A stretch of 64,000 nt of DNA from Cercis canadensis (lineage: Eukaryota > Streptophyta > Magnoliopsida > Fabales > Fabaceae): NCBI GenBank assembly GCA_003255065.1, contig QAOA01001251.1, forward strand, positions 1,395,546-1,459,545, read 5' to 3'. Made by a program: the position numbers and the translations under genes. The notes under the pieces are model-generated. The model saw only the letters and a list, made by a program, of their open reading frames with translations. It was not told where the DNA came from and made no database searches. Position 1 is the stretch's first letter, and every line of letters begins with the position of its first letter. Below are positions 24,074-37,325 of the stretch, piece after piece.

Positions 24074-24610
24074 TTTATTATAGACTTAATTGCAATTTTG
24101 GTCCTCCTTCTTTAAAAATGAACTATTGAGTCTCTTTATATTCATAAAATGTATAAGTTTAGTCCATTTATCTTTAAGTTAAAATTCTTAGGTTTATTTC
24201 AAAGTGTAAAGTTCTCTGATTCATAATCCCACCGTTCATATTGAAGAGCTACACATTTTGAATCTTCCCATTAAATTTCAGCTCGATCTAACGGTGAATA
24301 AGCCTAAGTTTTTGGTTAAATGAAAATTTATGGTTTTGATATTTTGTGCTGAGTTTCACCGTTAGATCAAGCTCAAATTTAGTGAGGAAGTTCACAAGAT
24401 GTAGCCCTTCAATCTGAACGGTGAGATTATGAATCAGAGAACTTTACACCTTGAAATAAACCTAAGAATTTTGATTTAAAGATAAATAGACTAAACTTAT
24501 ATATTTTATGAATATAGAAGGATCCAATAGTTCATTTTTAAAGAAGGGGAACCAAAATGTTCAAGTGATTAAAATAGGGGGACCAAAATTGCAATTAAGT
24601 CTTTATTATA
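24074..24610. mobile_element. Foldback MITE with perfect 9-bp target duplication (Mutator-like)
   Basis: Element 24083-24601 (519 bp) begins GACTTAATTGC and ends GCAATTAAGTC. The two halves are long inverted copies of each other (arms of roughly 240 bp, with scattered differences). Identical 9-bp flanks TTTATTATA lie at 24074-24082 and 24602-24610, which points to a Mutator-like transposase. There is no open frame, so it is non-autonomous. Transcription through it would form a long hairpin. Confidence 0.88.
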
Positions 24611-25538
24611 TACAAAATATGATTTATCATATTCTCTCAAACAAACTTAAAAATTATTAATTTAAAATTATCAACTATACATATTACTTACACATTAACT
24701 ATTTTCATATGGCATACACATCCATTTTTATATTAAAATGTGTTGTTATAAAATGTCTTTAAAAGTTTTTCAACAGACAAATTTACACTGTAGTGACGCA
24801 TGTGGCGATGATAGTAGGGGCATTGGAATTTGGAGGTTCCGCATGGTGATGGTGGCACGTGCAAGGTAATCCAACAACGTGAAACCACGGAGCACAATTG
24901 GATACAATCAGCGCCACATCAGTATGGGCACACACAATCTTCCATCTTCAGTATTCATACATTGGGAACTCTCCAGATCATTCGCTTCGCTTCATTGACT
25001 TGTTATTGCCACTTTCCAGGATCTTTCTTGTCGTCGTCCATGTTGGGATTGGAACTTGGAGCCAAATGATCTAATTTCCATGTTCAGATTTAGATGAGAG
25101 CAAATAAAGGATATATCTCCCTCTCCCTTAATCTTTTTTTTTTGGGTAAAAAGATTTATATTATATCTCCCCTATGCTGACACATCCTTGACATGGCGGC
25201 ACTAGTAGTTTCAACTTTTTTCTAGAGAAGAAATGAGAATGATGTTGAGTTTCAAAACAGAAGAAACCAGTGTTTGCGCTTTCAATACTTGAGTTCAGCT
25301 AAACACCTGAACTATATAATAAAACGGGTCAATTTATATGATCATGTTCTTTCTTTGTTTTTCCCTATTTGATTAGCTTAACCAGGCAAGGAAAGAAATA
25401 AATTTCCTGGAATATTATAAGTATAAATACTGTTTTGTCGCTCATCCAAGTCATTTTCCCTATTTGTTACCCTGCTTTTCATTTCTCTTTCAACGTTTTT
25501 TGTTTGTGGGGTGAAGCATTTGGCGAAGAAGTGAACAG
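24611..25538. other. Intergenic, upstream of the raffinose-synthase-like gene
   Basis: No gene recognised. The last part is presumably promoter and leader of the gene starting at 25539. Confidence 0.5.
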
Positions 25539-28500
25539 ATGACGATCTCAGCCAAACCCAGGCTCAAGGATGGGTGCCTCACGGTGAGGGGAAAGGTGGT
25601 TTTGAGACAAGTTCCCCGAAACGTTGTCGTTTCCCCGGTTGATAATGGTACAGGATCGGCTTTCTTGGGTGCTACTTCCACAATTCCAAGTTGCCGTCAT
25701 GCTTTCACTCTTGGCTTTCTTGAGTAAGTTTCTTATTTTTGATTATCTTGTCAACAGTGCTTTGAAACAAGAAAGATGTATTGCTGACCTGACAATCATG
25801 TATGTCAATGTGCGGTGTCCTATTCTATTTCTGACACTTTCTGAGACAAATGCAAATGCAGGGGATATAAGTTGTTGTGTCTATTCAGAATGAAAGTGTG
25901 GTGGATGATACCGCGAGTTGGGAGATCAGCAAGTGAAGTTCCAATGGAAACTCAATTGCTACTCCTAGAAGCAACACAAGAGTCTGCCTTCCAAGATGAG
26001 GATGAGCTTTCCTCTGACTCTCACTCTGACTCAACAACACCACAAGACAACATCTTCTGTATTCTCTTCTTGCCTGTTTTGGATGGACAATTTCTTGCAA
26101 CTTTGCAGGGAACTCCTGCTAATGAGCTTCAGTTCTGCATTGAAAGTGGTTAGTTATTAGTTGCCTTGCCTCTTGTATTTTTATCTTACTTCTTCTCTGA
26201 TCTCTCTATATATACATATCATACTCTGTATCCAATACTTATTTAGCTTATAAATGCTATGCTCCAGGAGATGCCTCTGTCCAAACTTGCCAATCACTGG
26301 AGGCAGTATTTGTGAATTCAGGGGACAACCCATTTGAGCTAATAAAAAATTCAATCACGTATGTTTCTGTTTTAGAATGCCATTATTTTTTACTTTAACG
26401 CTATATATATATATATATTTGTAAATGTAATGGTTTAGGATATTGGAGAAACACAAAGGAACTTTCTGTCATCTTGAAAATAAAAAGACCCCTGCACATT
26501 TAGACTGGTTTGGATGGTGCACCTGGGATGCCTTTTATACTCAAGTAAATCCACAAGGCATTGAAGAGGGTCTTGGAAGGTACATTGTCAATTAACTTCA
26601 CCTATGCAAAAAATAGTCTGTAAATTTTGAGCTTGAGCATGTGAATGACTAATGTGCCTTCAAATTTTACAGTTTCTCTCAAGGTGGGTTGTTCACCAAA
26701 ATTTCTGATCATTGATGATGGATGGAAAGAGACGGTCAACGAGTTCAGCAAAGAAGGTGAACCACCAATTGAAGGAACCCAGTAAGTTATTCTTTTTTCA
26801 GTTTCCACCATGTAATATCTGCAGCCTGGGCTCCATTTTCCTCCATTTCTTTGTCATCAACCTCACATCTGTTAACCAATAGGTTTGCTACGAGGCTGAT
26901 AGACATAAAAGAAAACAACAAGTTCAGGAGTACAGGGTTGGATAGTTCATGCATCAATCTGCATCACTTTGTTGATTCTATTAAAGAGAAATTTGGAGTA
27001 AAGTAAGCTATCTGCGCTCAGTGAGGATTATTGATTCTTTCTTATAAAGTCACTAGATTTTCTGACAATAAGTACAATTCTGCAGATACGTTTACATGTG
27101 GCATGCTTTAGCTGGTTATTGGGGAGGAGTGCTCCCTTTATCAGAAGCTATGAAGAAATATAATCCAAAGCTGGTATATCCAATTCAGTCACCTGGTAAC
27201 ACAGCGAACCTTAGAGACATAGCCATGAACAGCTTGGAAACATATGGAGTGGGAATCATAGACCCACAAAAGATATATGAATTTTACAATGACTATAATA
27301 GTTATCGTGCAAGCTGTGGTGTTAATGGAGTCAAAGTAGATGTGCAAAATGTGATAGAAACCTTGGGTTCTGGGCATGGCGGACGTGTTTCATTGACTAG
27401 ATAGTATCAAGAAGCACTGGAACAATCCATAGCAAAGAACTTCAAGGACAATAACCTCATTTGCTGCATGTCCCACAACTCAGATTCAATTTTCAGGTTT
27501 GCCTACTTTTAATTCAAAGCAAATATGATCTCCATTTTTTCTACAAGTGTTGTCTTTTTCATTCTATTTTAGTTTACTGTCAGCTCAAAGAAGAGTGCAG
27601 TTGCAAGAGCATCAGAAGATTTCATGCCAAGAGAACCCACATTTCAAACTTTACATATTGCCTCAGTAGCTTTTAATAGTCTTCTTCTAGGGGAGATAGT
27701 GGTGCCAGACTGGGACATGTTCCATGTAAGATATCTCATCCTTTTTAACCCTTAGCACCTTTCAAATAATGATTAATGGGCTATTCCAGCTTAATGTGTT
27801 TGACATAATCTTGAAATGCTTCTATTTCAGAGCAAGGATGACGCGGCAGAGTTCCATGGTGCAGCAAGAGCAATAGGTGGTTGTGCAGTATATGCAAGGT
27901 AATGGGAAACACAAAGAGTGATTAGTCTTACATACTTCAATTCCCTTTAGAGTCTTAGACTTAGAAATTTACCAAATTTCAACATTTGGCAGTGACAAAC
28001 CTGGCAATCATGATTTCAATATCCTGAAGAAGCTAGTACTTCCAGATGGATCTGTGCTGAGAGCAAGATATGCTGGCCGTCCTACTCGAGACTGTTTATT
28101 TGAGATCCTGTCATGGATGGGAGAAGGTAAGTTCTTAAAAATTTAGAAAAAAAAAGAAAAACGTTGCTCTCTGTCTCTGATAGTGATAGTGGATGAGATT
28201 TTCTGCTTTATTTTCAGTGAAATATATAACCATGTGAAATGATTGAATGTTTGCAGTTTGCTGAAGATTTGGAACTTGAATAAGCTAAGTGGGGTGATAG
28301 GTGTGTTTAATTGCCAAGGAGCGGGAAGCTGGCCACTGAAACCAGTGGAAGAAGCACCCAAACACATAACTATCTCAGGGAATGTGAGGCCCCTTGACGT
28401 TGAATTTCTCCAAGAGGTTGCAGGTGAAAATTGGAATGGAGATTGTGCAGCCTATGCCTTCAATGCAGGTTCAAGTTTCAACTGCATCATCGTTACTCTC

Positions 28501-29018
28501 TACTCTCTAGCACCTAAATCCATTTATCTACCTTAACCAAGTCACTTAATTACTATATCATGATGTAGGCCTGCTTTCCAAGTTGCCAACCAGAGGAAAA
28601 CTAGAAGTGTCATTGCATACTCTTCAATGCGAAATATATACAGTATCTCCAATCAGGGTTAGTATCCTAACATTACTTTTTATAAAAACTTATTTGTATA
28701 AATAAAGCCTAATATGAGAAATGTGAACAGGTGTTTGGTGATGATGTCCTTTTTGCACCAATAGGATTGCTTGACATGTACAATTCAGGAGGAGCAGTAG
28801 ACGCTGTGGACTGCACCTTGGGAATTTCAGATTCAGAGTGCACAATAAAAATCAGAGGCAGAGGCCCTGGCCGTTTTGGAGCCTTCTCAAGCATTAGACC
28901 CAAGCGTTGTGTAGTGGATATGAAGGAGGAGCACTTCTCCTACAACACTTAAGATGGGTTATTGGTGATTAAACTTGAAGATGAAGGAATTTTGAGGGAT
29001 ATTCAACTTGTATACTGA
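25539..29018 (+). pseudogene. Raffinose synthase / seed imbibition protein-like gene, recently broken
   Basis: Glycoside hydrolase 36 family (galactinol-sucrose galactosyltransferase or alkaline alpha-galactosidase type). Thirteen exons are traceable: 25539-25723, 25862-26148, 26268-26358, 26439-26579, 26673-26781, 26883-27002, 27086-27496, 27584-27725, 27831-27898, 27993-28126, 28257-28468, 28569-28657, 28731-29018. All have GT-AG borders. Family hallmarks are [20 protein letters not shown] and the nucleophile region NGVKVDVQN. Four lesions are visible: one extra T near 26684, TAG at 27402-27404, one missing base near 28103, and TAA at 28950-28952, after which the reading continues to the usual end at 29016-29018. 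The rest is well conserved, so decay is recent or partly due to sequence error. Confidence 0.85.
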
Positions 29019-29774
29019 CCCTGTTCTGTCAACTCATGGTATGGTGCATTTAATCAGATTGTTCTTCGGTGTCACAATTTAATGACCTTCCAAACATGTA
29101 AACAAGACATAAAATTAAACCAGATGGAAATATAATTTCATTTTTGTAAATTTTTTTCAATTGAATTTTGTGTGATTTTACTTATAAAATCTTATTAATT
29201 GTCAAGAGATTGTAGAGCATATTCTCTTAATTTTATCTCAAGCAATTTCAAAAATAGAATTAAGAAAGAATTTTAACTAAGTAGAGCGTGCTCTCAATTA
29301 TAAAACTAGTGATTATAAATATGATTGCTATTAAAAAAAAAAGAGAGATAAAACTGGGGTAACAGAATCGCTTGAGATTCTTCATCTACTACAATACAAT
29401 TGGAGTTTCTTTTCGTGTACCAAAATAGAAAATAGAAGACAACACAAGCTCTGCTATAAATAGCAGGGTGTATCATGGACCACACATGCGTAGACTATTA
29501 ACGTTTGATGGATACGTAGAAAGCATAGTGAGTATCTGAAAGCCCAAAATTAAATTAAAAAAAATGGAAGCCCATAGTGGAAATCTAAGCTTCAGCCCAC
29601 AGATAAACTATCTAGGATTTTATTTATTTATTTATTTGCTTTTGTTTCTATTTCTTCCCCTCCTCTCCTTGGCAAAACCAGCAAAACCCTTCACCTATCT
29701 ACCTCCCCTTATCCTCAACCATCTTCATCTAAACCCTCTCCCTCTCCCTCTCCCTCTCTTGCTCGGAAATAGAG
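29019..29774. other. Intergenic and leader of the chloroplast RNA-binding protein gene
   Basis: AT-rich. A short pyrimidine-rich (CCCTCT)n tract at about 29737-29758 lies in the probable 5' leader. Nothing else seen. Confidence 0.5.
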
Positions 29775-32551
29775 ATGTCTATCACAACTATTCCTGCACT
29801 TAAGACCCTCGCAATGGCAGAATCATGCCTACTCTCTTTGCCCTCACTCTGTTTCGCCAAAACCAAATATCCCTATCTCTCAACTTCTTCCAAACCCCTT
29901 AAGCTCCAAGCCTCTTGCTCCAATTCTTCACTATTTTTACCATCTTTGTCTCTCTGCAGGAAAACCCATCATTCCTCTGTAGTCACATTTGTGGCTCAGA
30001 CATCGGATTGGGCTCAACAAGGAGAGGACAACACACTCGCCGTTGAAGAAGAAGAATCAGAGCAAGATGAATCTACATGGGAAAATCAGGACGAGGATGG
30101 AGCCGAAGCTCGTCTTTCGGATTGGGAGGGTGGAGACGCAGGGATTGAGGGTAGCCAGGGCGAAGGAGAGAGCGGTGAGGATGGGGTTTTTGAGGAGAGG
30201 GAAGAAGGGGGATTTGTAGAACCACCTGAAGATGCAAAACTATTTGTTGGCAACTTGCCTTATGATGTTGATAGTCAGAAATTGGCCATGCTTTTTGAGA
30301 AGGCCGGAACGGTGGAAATTGCCGAGGTGACTCTTTACACTTTTAATATCTGACCTTGTCTTTCTGCTTCTTAATAATTTCAATATCCGAAGCAATCTTC
30401 ATCTGCTTCTTGTGATTTTAGGTAATTTATAATAGAGAGACTGATCAAAGTCGTGGGTTCGGATTTGTAACCATGAGTACAATTGAAGAAGCCGATAACG
30501 CTGTCGAGAAGTTCAACCGCTTCGTAAGTTGTTTATATCCATTTCTTTTCCTTTGAGGATAACACTAGCTATTTATTTTATTTTGTCCGATGAAAATGCA
30601 GAAAAGTTGTATTGAAATATCAAGATGGACACAAAAAAGTAAACACAAACGTATATATATTTGTTCTATCTTGTTGCTAACTGAAACTGATGAAGACAGA
30701 AACTTGCAGAGTGGAGGATCTCTGGTGGACTGGTAGTGTTTAATTCTTTTGTACTGTGTTTATTGTATGACTATATTGAGAGGGGCTGTCCGAATTCATT
30801 CTATTTTATCTTAACTATGATTAAAAAAAAAACTCTTAGAATTGGAAATAGGGAGAAGGGTGAGTTTTACCTGTTGATATATTTTTAATTCTTAAAGGTA
30901 TTGTAAACGAATAAGTATAGGCCTTACAGGTTGTGGGACTGTTGCGACTGGGTTGCATGCTAACTGTGCACTTTTATACCTTCTTAAGTTTACACCCATG
31001 CCTCAACAAAAAGTGAAGATGAGAACATTTCTTTCTGTTCTCGCCATTCACAAGCAGCATATGAAGAGAAAGCTTAAACATATCAATAAGTGGTTTTGAT
31101 ATGTTCCTTCTATGTGGACTACATTAGTTTACCAGCTTGCGTATTATACCCTCAACTTTTGCAGTAGCTTCTTTCTTTTTTCCGCCCCTATTATTTTTTA
31201 ACTTCTCCATACCTGCAGTACTTCTCAATTCACCCCTGTAAGAAAATTAAATGCCACTGATATTAATGTTGGAGAAATAAACAGTATATCACTGCGTCTA
31301 GACTCTAGATTGACTTTATGCTTTAGAGATGAGGAAGATATTTTTACTTCTTTTCAATTGTCATGTTTACTAGATTTTATGGAGTTGNATATGTTCCTTC
31401 TATGTGGACTACATTAGTTTACCAGCTTGCGTATTATACCCTCAACTTTTGCAGTGGCTTCTTTCTTTTTTCCGCCCCTATTATTTTTTAACTTCTCCAT
31501 ACCTGCAGCACTTCTCAATTCACCCCTGTAAGAAAATTAAATGCCACTGATATTAATGTTGTAGAAATAAACAGTATATCACTGCGTCTAGACTCTAGAT
31601 TGACTTTATGCTTTAGAGATGAGGAAGATATTTTTACTTCTTTTCAATTGTCATGTTTACTAGATTTTATGGAGTTGATCTACAAGTTTTACTAACTGAT
31701 CTTGCTACTGTATGTAAATTTTATTCTTTTCTGTCAATTGTGCTAATGTTGCTTTGCTCTTGACACAGTAAGTGTTTGGTTTAATTTTTAGAGTTGGTAA
31801 ATCATGCCTTGTGATGTTTGAATGCCTTTCTACTTAAGCATTTAATTACTTCCCAAGCTTGTGGCCTCAATACAACTATGATTGCAATTTTTTTTTGATC
31901 ATGGACCTTCATGTTAACAGAATGATATGAAACAGTGTTTATCTTATTAGACCAGGCATTATGACACTGGTCTTTTCCAAGTTAAATGTGTCGTACATGC
32001 GGAAGCACATTTTCCATGTTCTATGTCATTTCTCTCCTTTTCTGTTGTGACTTTGAGTTGTTTTGGATCTTACCCTTCTTTTATGTAACAGGATTTAGAT
32101 GGGAGACTGTTGACTGTTAATAAGGCTGCTCCAAGAGGATCACGACCTGAACGCCCACCTCGTTCCTTTGAACCTTCATTGAGAGTCTATGTTGGGAACT
32201 TGCCGTGGGATGTTGACAATGCTCGCCTGGAGCAAATTTTCAGTGAACATGGTAAGGTTGTGAGTGCTCGGATTGTGTATGACAGAGAAACCGGTCGATC
32301 ACGTGGTTTTGGCTTTGTCACAATGACCAGCGAGACTGAAATGAATGATGCCATTGCTGCTCTTGATGGTCAGGTATGTTTTGAAACGACAATTTGAATC
32401 TCGGAAAAATTCCTTAGGACAACTAATTTTGTGCAAGGGTTTAGTCTTGGAACAAATTTTATGATTAGTTGTTCTACCATTGCAGAGTTTGGACGGGAGG
32501 GCAATCAGAGTGAATGTTGCCGAGGAAAGACCCAGGCGTAGCTCCTTTTGA
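29775..32551 (+). CDS. Chloroplast ribonucleoprotein with two RRMs (cpRNP, CP28/CP31 type)
   Basis: Four exons (29775-30326, 30422-30523, 32092-32373, 32486-32551) encode 333 aa with agreeing phases. Order: a Ser-rich, basic N-terminus typical of a chloroplast transit peptide (about 1-75), an acidic Glu/Asp-rich linker (about 80-155), RRM1 with RNP2 LFVGNLP and RNP1 RGFGFVTM, a short Pro/Arg linker, and RRM2 with VYVGNLP and RGFGFVTM. cpRNPs bind and stabilise chloroplast mRNAs and assist editing and splicing. A second in-frame ATG exists at residue 14. Intron 2 is 1.57 kb and holds an N-join duplicate at 31388, so its true length is uncertain. The gene looks intact. Confidence 0.93.
31099..31677 (+). 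repeat. 289-bp duplicate across a single N in an intron (probable assembly artefact)
   Basis: 31099-31387 and 31389-31677 are 289-bp copies differing at only a few bases and separated by the N at 31388. The handful of substitutions suggests two haplotypes placed in series. Confidence 0.88.
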
Positions 32552-34202
32552 GTGGGAACACAAGTAATCTCCAAGTGAGCTGAGTTTCTTTTTCTTAGTT
32601 GAGGATATAGTGTCAATTATCTTCCTCTTTTTTTTTTTTTTTTTTGGAGCTAGTGTGAGATTAGATTTATATATTTTAATGTTATTAATTTGATGTCCAG
32701 ATGGAAATTATTAAAGTTATGATTCCGACTTTAGAGATTTTGAAGAAAATCTTCCTTTTTATTTTGCTATTTATGAGACAGAATATTGTTTCTCAAGCAA
32801 CTGACTGACTGTTGTGGAAATTTTCTTCCTCTTCTAGGCGGAGTCGTAGCCAAAATTGTTATGGCAAAAGAAAATGTTACAAAAGTACATCTTCAAAGTC
32901 GCGTTACATAATTGAGTAACTATTTGCCATCTGTGGCTACCAACAATTAAAAACATTTTTCTCCCGTTTGCCTGTATTGTGAAAGAGGTATATCTTAAGG
33001 TCAAAATTAGCCGAGCAACATTCTATCCTAAATTGGTTTCGATGTTTCATGTTATTCTTATGCATACTGTTCTAAACCAATCTGAAAATGTTTTCCAGAG
33101 AATACCAAATATGAAATTCCACGGTTCAATATATTTTGATCGTAGTCGGTTAGCCCTCCGAATTGGTCGAATGTTAGTATTGTACGCACAACAGGGCTTC
33201 ATAGGGAAAAAAAAAAAAAAGGCTCAACATAACAGGGCTTGCATAATTTCGCATTACAGGCTCTGTTCTCTCACCTACATCCTAAAATAAGTTAATTATA
33301 TTTTGGTTTAAATTTATTCTCAATTCTTATAGTTTAAACAAATTTTAAATTAGGTCTTTATAGTATTTTTTTATGGTCCTTATAGTTTAAATTTTTTTTA
33401 ATTTGGTCCTTGTTGTCATTCAAAATTATAACTCGATTAGTTTAGTACTCGCATGGTAAACAATATGTTTATGTGATAATAAATAAAAAAAATTAACGTG
33501 ACATCAAAGTGATACAAAAATTATTACCTCATCATCTTTATCAACTTTAAACTTTAAGAGAAAAGAAGATGAAATGACAATTTTTGTACAATTTTGATGC
33601 TACATTAGCTTTTTTCATTATCACATAAACAAGTTATTTATCATACCAACTGACAAAATTATAAAATCCAATTAACCTGATTNGATGCTACATTAGCTTT
33701 TTTCATTATCACATAAACAAATTATTTATCACACTAACACTAAACTGACAAAATTATAAAATCCAATTAACCTGATTCAAAATGTACATTTAAACCTTAT
33801 ATTTTTAATTTTGCTATAAGCAAATTGTTATTTCAAAGTACTGGTTACTAGTCCAAGAGTCTTTTAAAAATATTTAAATCCCTGTTTTCTTATATTCTAA
33901 CTAAAAAATCTAATGACAAAAAAAAATCTTTTCAAAATTAAATTTAATTAGTTATTTTCCTTCGGGACAACATATGATACATACTCTTCTACGATCAATA
34001 CATGAAAATTAAATTCTATATTTAATCCATTAATATTTTTTTTTTAAAAAAAGAGAGACTAATATACAGTAGTCACATTTATTAAAGTGATTACTACAGT
34101 AGTACAACTAGGCATGATGAACAAGAACTTAAACTATACAAATTGTTATGTCACATGGTACGCCCCAACGAGTGAATAGGAAATTGAGATTTTGCGTCAA
34201 CA
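32552..34202. other. Intergenic with a degenerate foldback element and an N-join duplicate
   Basis: From about 33300 to 33800 two blocks are inverted copies: around 33430-33535 and around 33550-33675, sharing TTTATGTGATAAT and its complement. This suggests an old MITE whose exact ends I cannot fix. The N at 33683 separates near-identical copies (33596-33682 and 33684-33777; one has a small insertion). No gene seen. Confidence 0.5.
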
Positions 34203-37200
34203 TCAGTAGCCTCGCAGTTGAGCTTCTCGACTCGTGAGAGGCACATATCGAACAGAGGTCTCAGTCCGGACAGAGATAGAACCATCTGACTTCTTATCCA
34301 CCACCTTTAAATCCTGAAATATGTTTCCAACAGGAATTACCATTCTACCCCCAGGTTTCAACTGGTCAATGAGCGGTTGTGGGATTTCTGGTGCCGCTGC
34401 TCCAACATGAATGGCATCATAAGAAGAAAACTCCGGCCACCCTTGCCTTCCATCTGTAAACCCAATAATTACTCAAATAAATATTTGAAACTATCCATCC
34501 ACTAATAAAATGGGCATAATTTAACCAATGAAGAAAACTGATTTCATGCAGTTGAAAGCACATAATGAAGGAGTAAAAAATAACACTATATAGAGATTAT
34601 GCTTTTTTTCCGATTCCAAAGGAAAATAATTACTGCACCGCAGAGGCAAACAGAGTTTGGGGTGCTAACAATGAATAGATACACACTAAAATATCTTGAT
34701 ACCCATAATGAAAAGAGCAATGCTGATGATCAGGCTCACTTTATTTTTAATTGACACCATCTATTAATCTTAAAAACTTAAATGAGTCCCAAATTGTGAC
34801 AATCTAGAGACAATGTACTTTTCTTGTCATGAAGTAAAAACAGATTAAATATTTCAGATTCACAACAATTCGAGAAACCATACCACCAACATGCACTGAG
34901 AGGGAACCGTCTTTCAATAGTGGAGCTGCAGCACTTTTCTGGATATTCTCTATTGAAGAAGAAACCAATTCAGGAATATGCTCCACACCAACAGCACGGC
35001 CTTGTGGTCCAACCATCAAGGCAAAGCACGCTGTCAGATACCCCGTTCCTGCAAAGTGACATAGAAACACTGAATAATGATAATGGAAGGGTGGGTGCAT
35101 GGGGAGGCTATTAAACTGCTATCAAATAAAATGTCGTTTAATTATGTATGGCATATCTGCAAACCTACAGAACCATCACCTCGTATTTGCATGATGCAAA
35201 TCTGTACGAGTAAGGGCTCACACCTAATTGCCTTATCAATTATCACAATCAAAGTTTTACTTCATAATTCTTCGTATCATCTTGCTATAACTCTGCTAGG
35301 AAAAGGGGGTTTTGGGAAGAAGCTGTTATCTATCTACATCCTTTTTGCCTCTACCTTACTATTGCAGCAGGTCATAAGCTCATGCAAGTCAAAGCCACCA
35401 TTTATCTTAAAAGTATTGGAATACCAACGAACTTTACGATCCCTAACTAACAACGATTCTCCTTCTCTCTCCAACTTGTATTAAACCATGAAGGCATAAC
35501 AGAATAACTTAAAAAGACAATAATTGTGCATAGTTCAAGAAATATACCAGAGCCAACATCCAAAGCATGCATCCCAGGCTGCAAATTTTTCTCCAGCAAC
35601 TGAAGGCAGGTGGCATGCATATGAGGTGCAGATATAGTGGCATTGTAGCCTATTGCCATGGGGCTGTCAACATAAGCTGGGGTTCCATCGGGTACAAACA
35701 AAGCCCTATCTACTGTCTCCATGACTTCTGCTACCCTTTGTGATGTTATTACTCCATAACGCTGCAAATTCTCCACCATCCCTTTGTTCTTATTGATGCC
35801 ACTCCCAGACCAGAATTGCTGTATTTTCGGTAAAAAATCTCATATTTTCAACACAATTCTGTTCTTTAAATAAGGAAAAGAAGATAACATGATTAAGGGA
35901 CATAAACAAGTAATAATACAGTTTTGTTTTCTCCCTTTTCTCTTTTCTTCCTCCCCTTGGTAGGAGAGCACTGAAAGAAGGGAAAAAAAAAATTCAATTA
36001 TGACCTTAAAAATGGGAAAACATACAAAACACTTAAGTATTGATGCAAGCACCAATTAATAATAGAACTAAAATCCAGAATGATCAATGCATATACCTTG
36101 TCAAGTTGTTCAGCGTCTGCAAGAGAGAAGATGAGGATTCTAGTTTGATCATCTAATGCTATTGGAGATGCATAATTTTGGCAACTATTAAAGAGAGTAC
36201 AATAAGCCTCACTACACGTTACCACCATTACAAAAGAGTATATCCATACTATCCGAAAGAAATGACCCTGAAATTCCATGTATCAAATTCAAAAGGTCCA
36301 AATAGAACTAGTTTACGCACTTCTCATTCTGATAGCAAGAGGCTTCACCTATATGCCAACAGGAGAAAAACACAACCATGGAAATAACCAGAATGAATGG
36401 TAAAAGACCATTATCCATACTAAAAAGTAATTATATATTTGAAGGTATCAGCAAAGCGTGTATACTTTTATTATTGGGATACGGGAGTCCTCAAATTAAC
36501 TTCCCAGGATAAGACAATTTCTTACTGAAATCTTAATTAAAATATACTAGATGTTTAAAGATCACAATATCCTACAAGCTCCAATTGAGTCTGTCAATAT
36601 AAGGTTTAATAGTTTTATAATTTCATGTCGGTAAAAGGCTCTGCTTGTCTCCTCTAGGTTGGGTCTCCATATCAACGAAAACAAGTAACCATAACACAAA
36701 TGGTGCTGTTCCAGTCAAATTCATGACGGACAGATCTCTTGCAATCAAGCACTTGAAATCCGTAACCTTCTAATTGCTGAAAAAGGACCTTGTATATGTA
36801 GATTGATTAAAGAATTCTCCATGCAGTTGCTTAATTAAACATCGATCGTTGAAAGTGGATCAATATAAATAGTTACATGACAATTGATAAAAGACGGAAA
36901 CTAAGATTACGCTAAATGAGAAAAGAAATCTCAAAAAGTTGCAATTCCTTCCTTCAGTACCGTGGGGAAACCAAACAGCAATTCACCAATAACTCGAGAA
37001 ACAAACATTTACAGAAGGCGGAGAATCAAGTCCACGGTCGCAGAGGGCATAAAACAAAAGAAATAACCACTCTCTGAAGAATATACAAAAAAGAGAGCAA
37101 GAGAGGGATTACCTCCATCCTAGAGAAGAGAGTGTTTCCCGTGAGGAAATTAGGGTTTGGGAACAGCGGAGAAAAGAAAAGGTTAGTGATAATGGCGGAG

Positions 37201-37325
37201 TGAGCTGATGCTGATACAGTGCGCCTGTGATGGTGAAACAGAGTTGATGTTAAGACGTGTCTTAGAGGGCTTGCATTTGCGTAACAGTAGCGGCAACCAT
37301 ACGCTAACACCGGGTACAGAGGCAT
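34203..37325 (-). CDS. PIMT: Protein-L-isoaspartate O-methyltransferase (repair enzyme)
   Basis: Minus-strand gene, exons 37325-37113, 35818-35548, 35048-34884, 34453-34203, phases agreeing. The enzyme transfers a methyl group from S-adenosylmethionine to L-isoaspartyl residues, starting repair of aged proteins; plant forms matter in seed longevity. Motifs: VDSPMAIGY, ISAPHMHA, the AdoMet motif I ALDVGSGTGYL (split by an intron inside GSG), GVEHIPEL, and the C-terminal RYVPLTSREAQL. The usual 230-aa cytosolic form would start at the ATG at 37118 (MEQFW). An upstream in-frame ATG at 37325 adds 69 residues rich in Ser, Arg and hydrophobics, a likely plastid or mitochondrial presequence (299 aa). 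Some plant PIMT genes make such forms through alternative starts. Intact. Confidence 0.92.
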
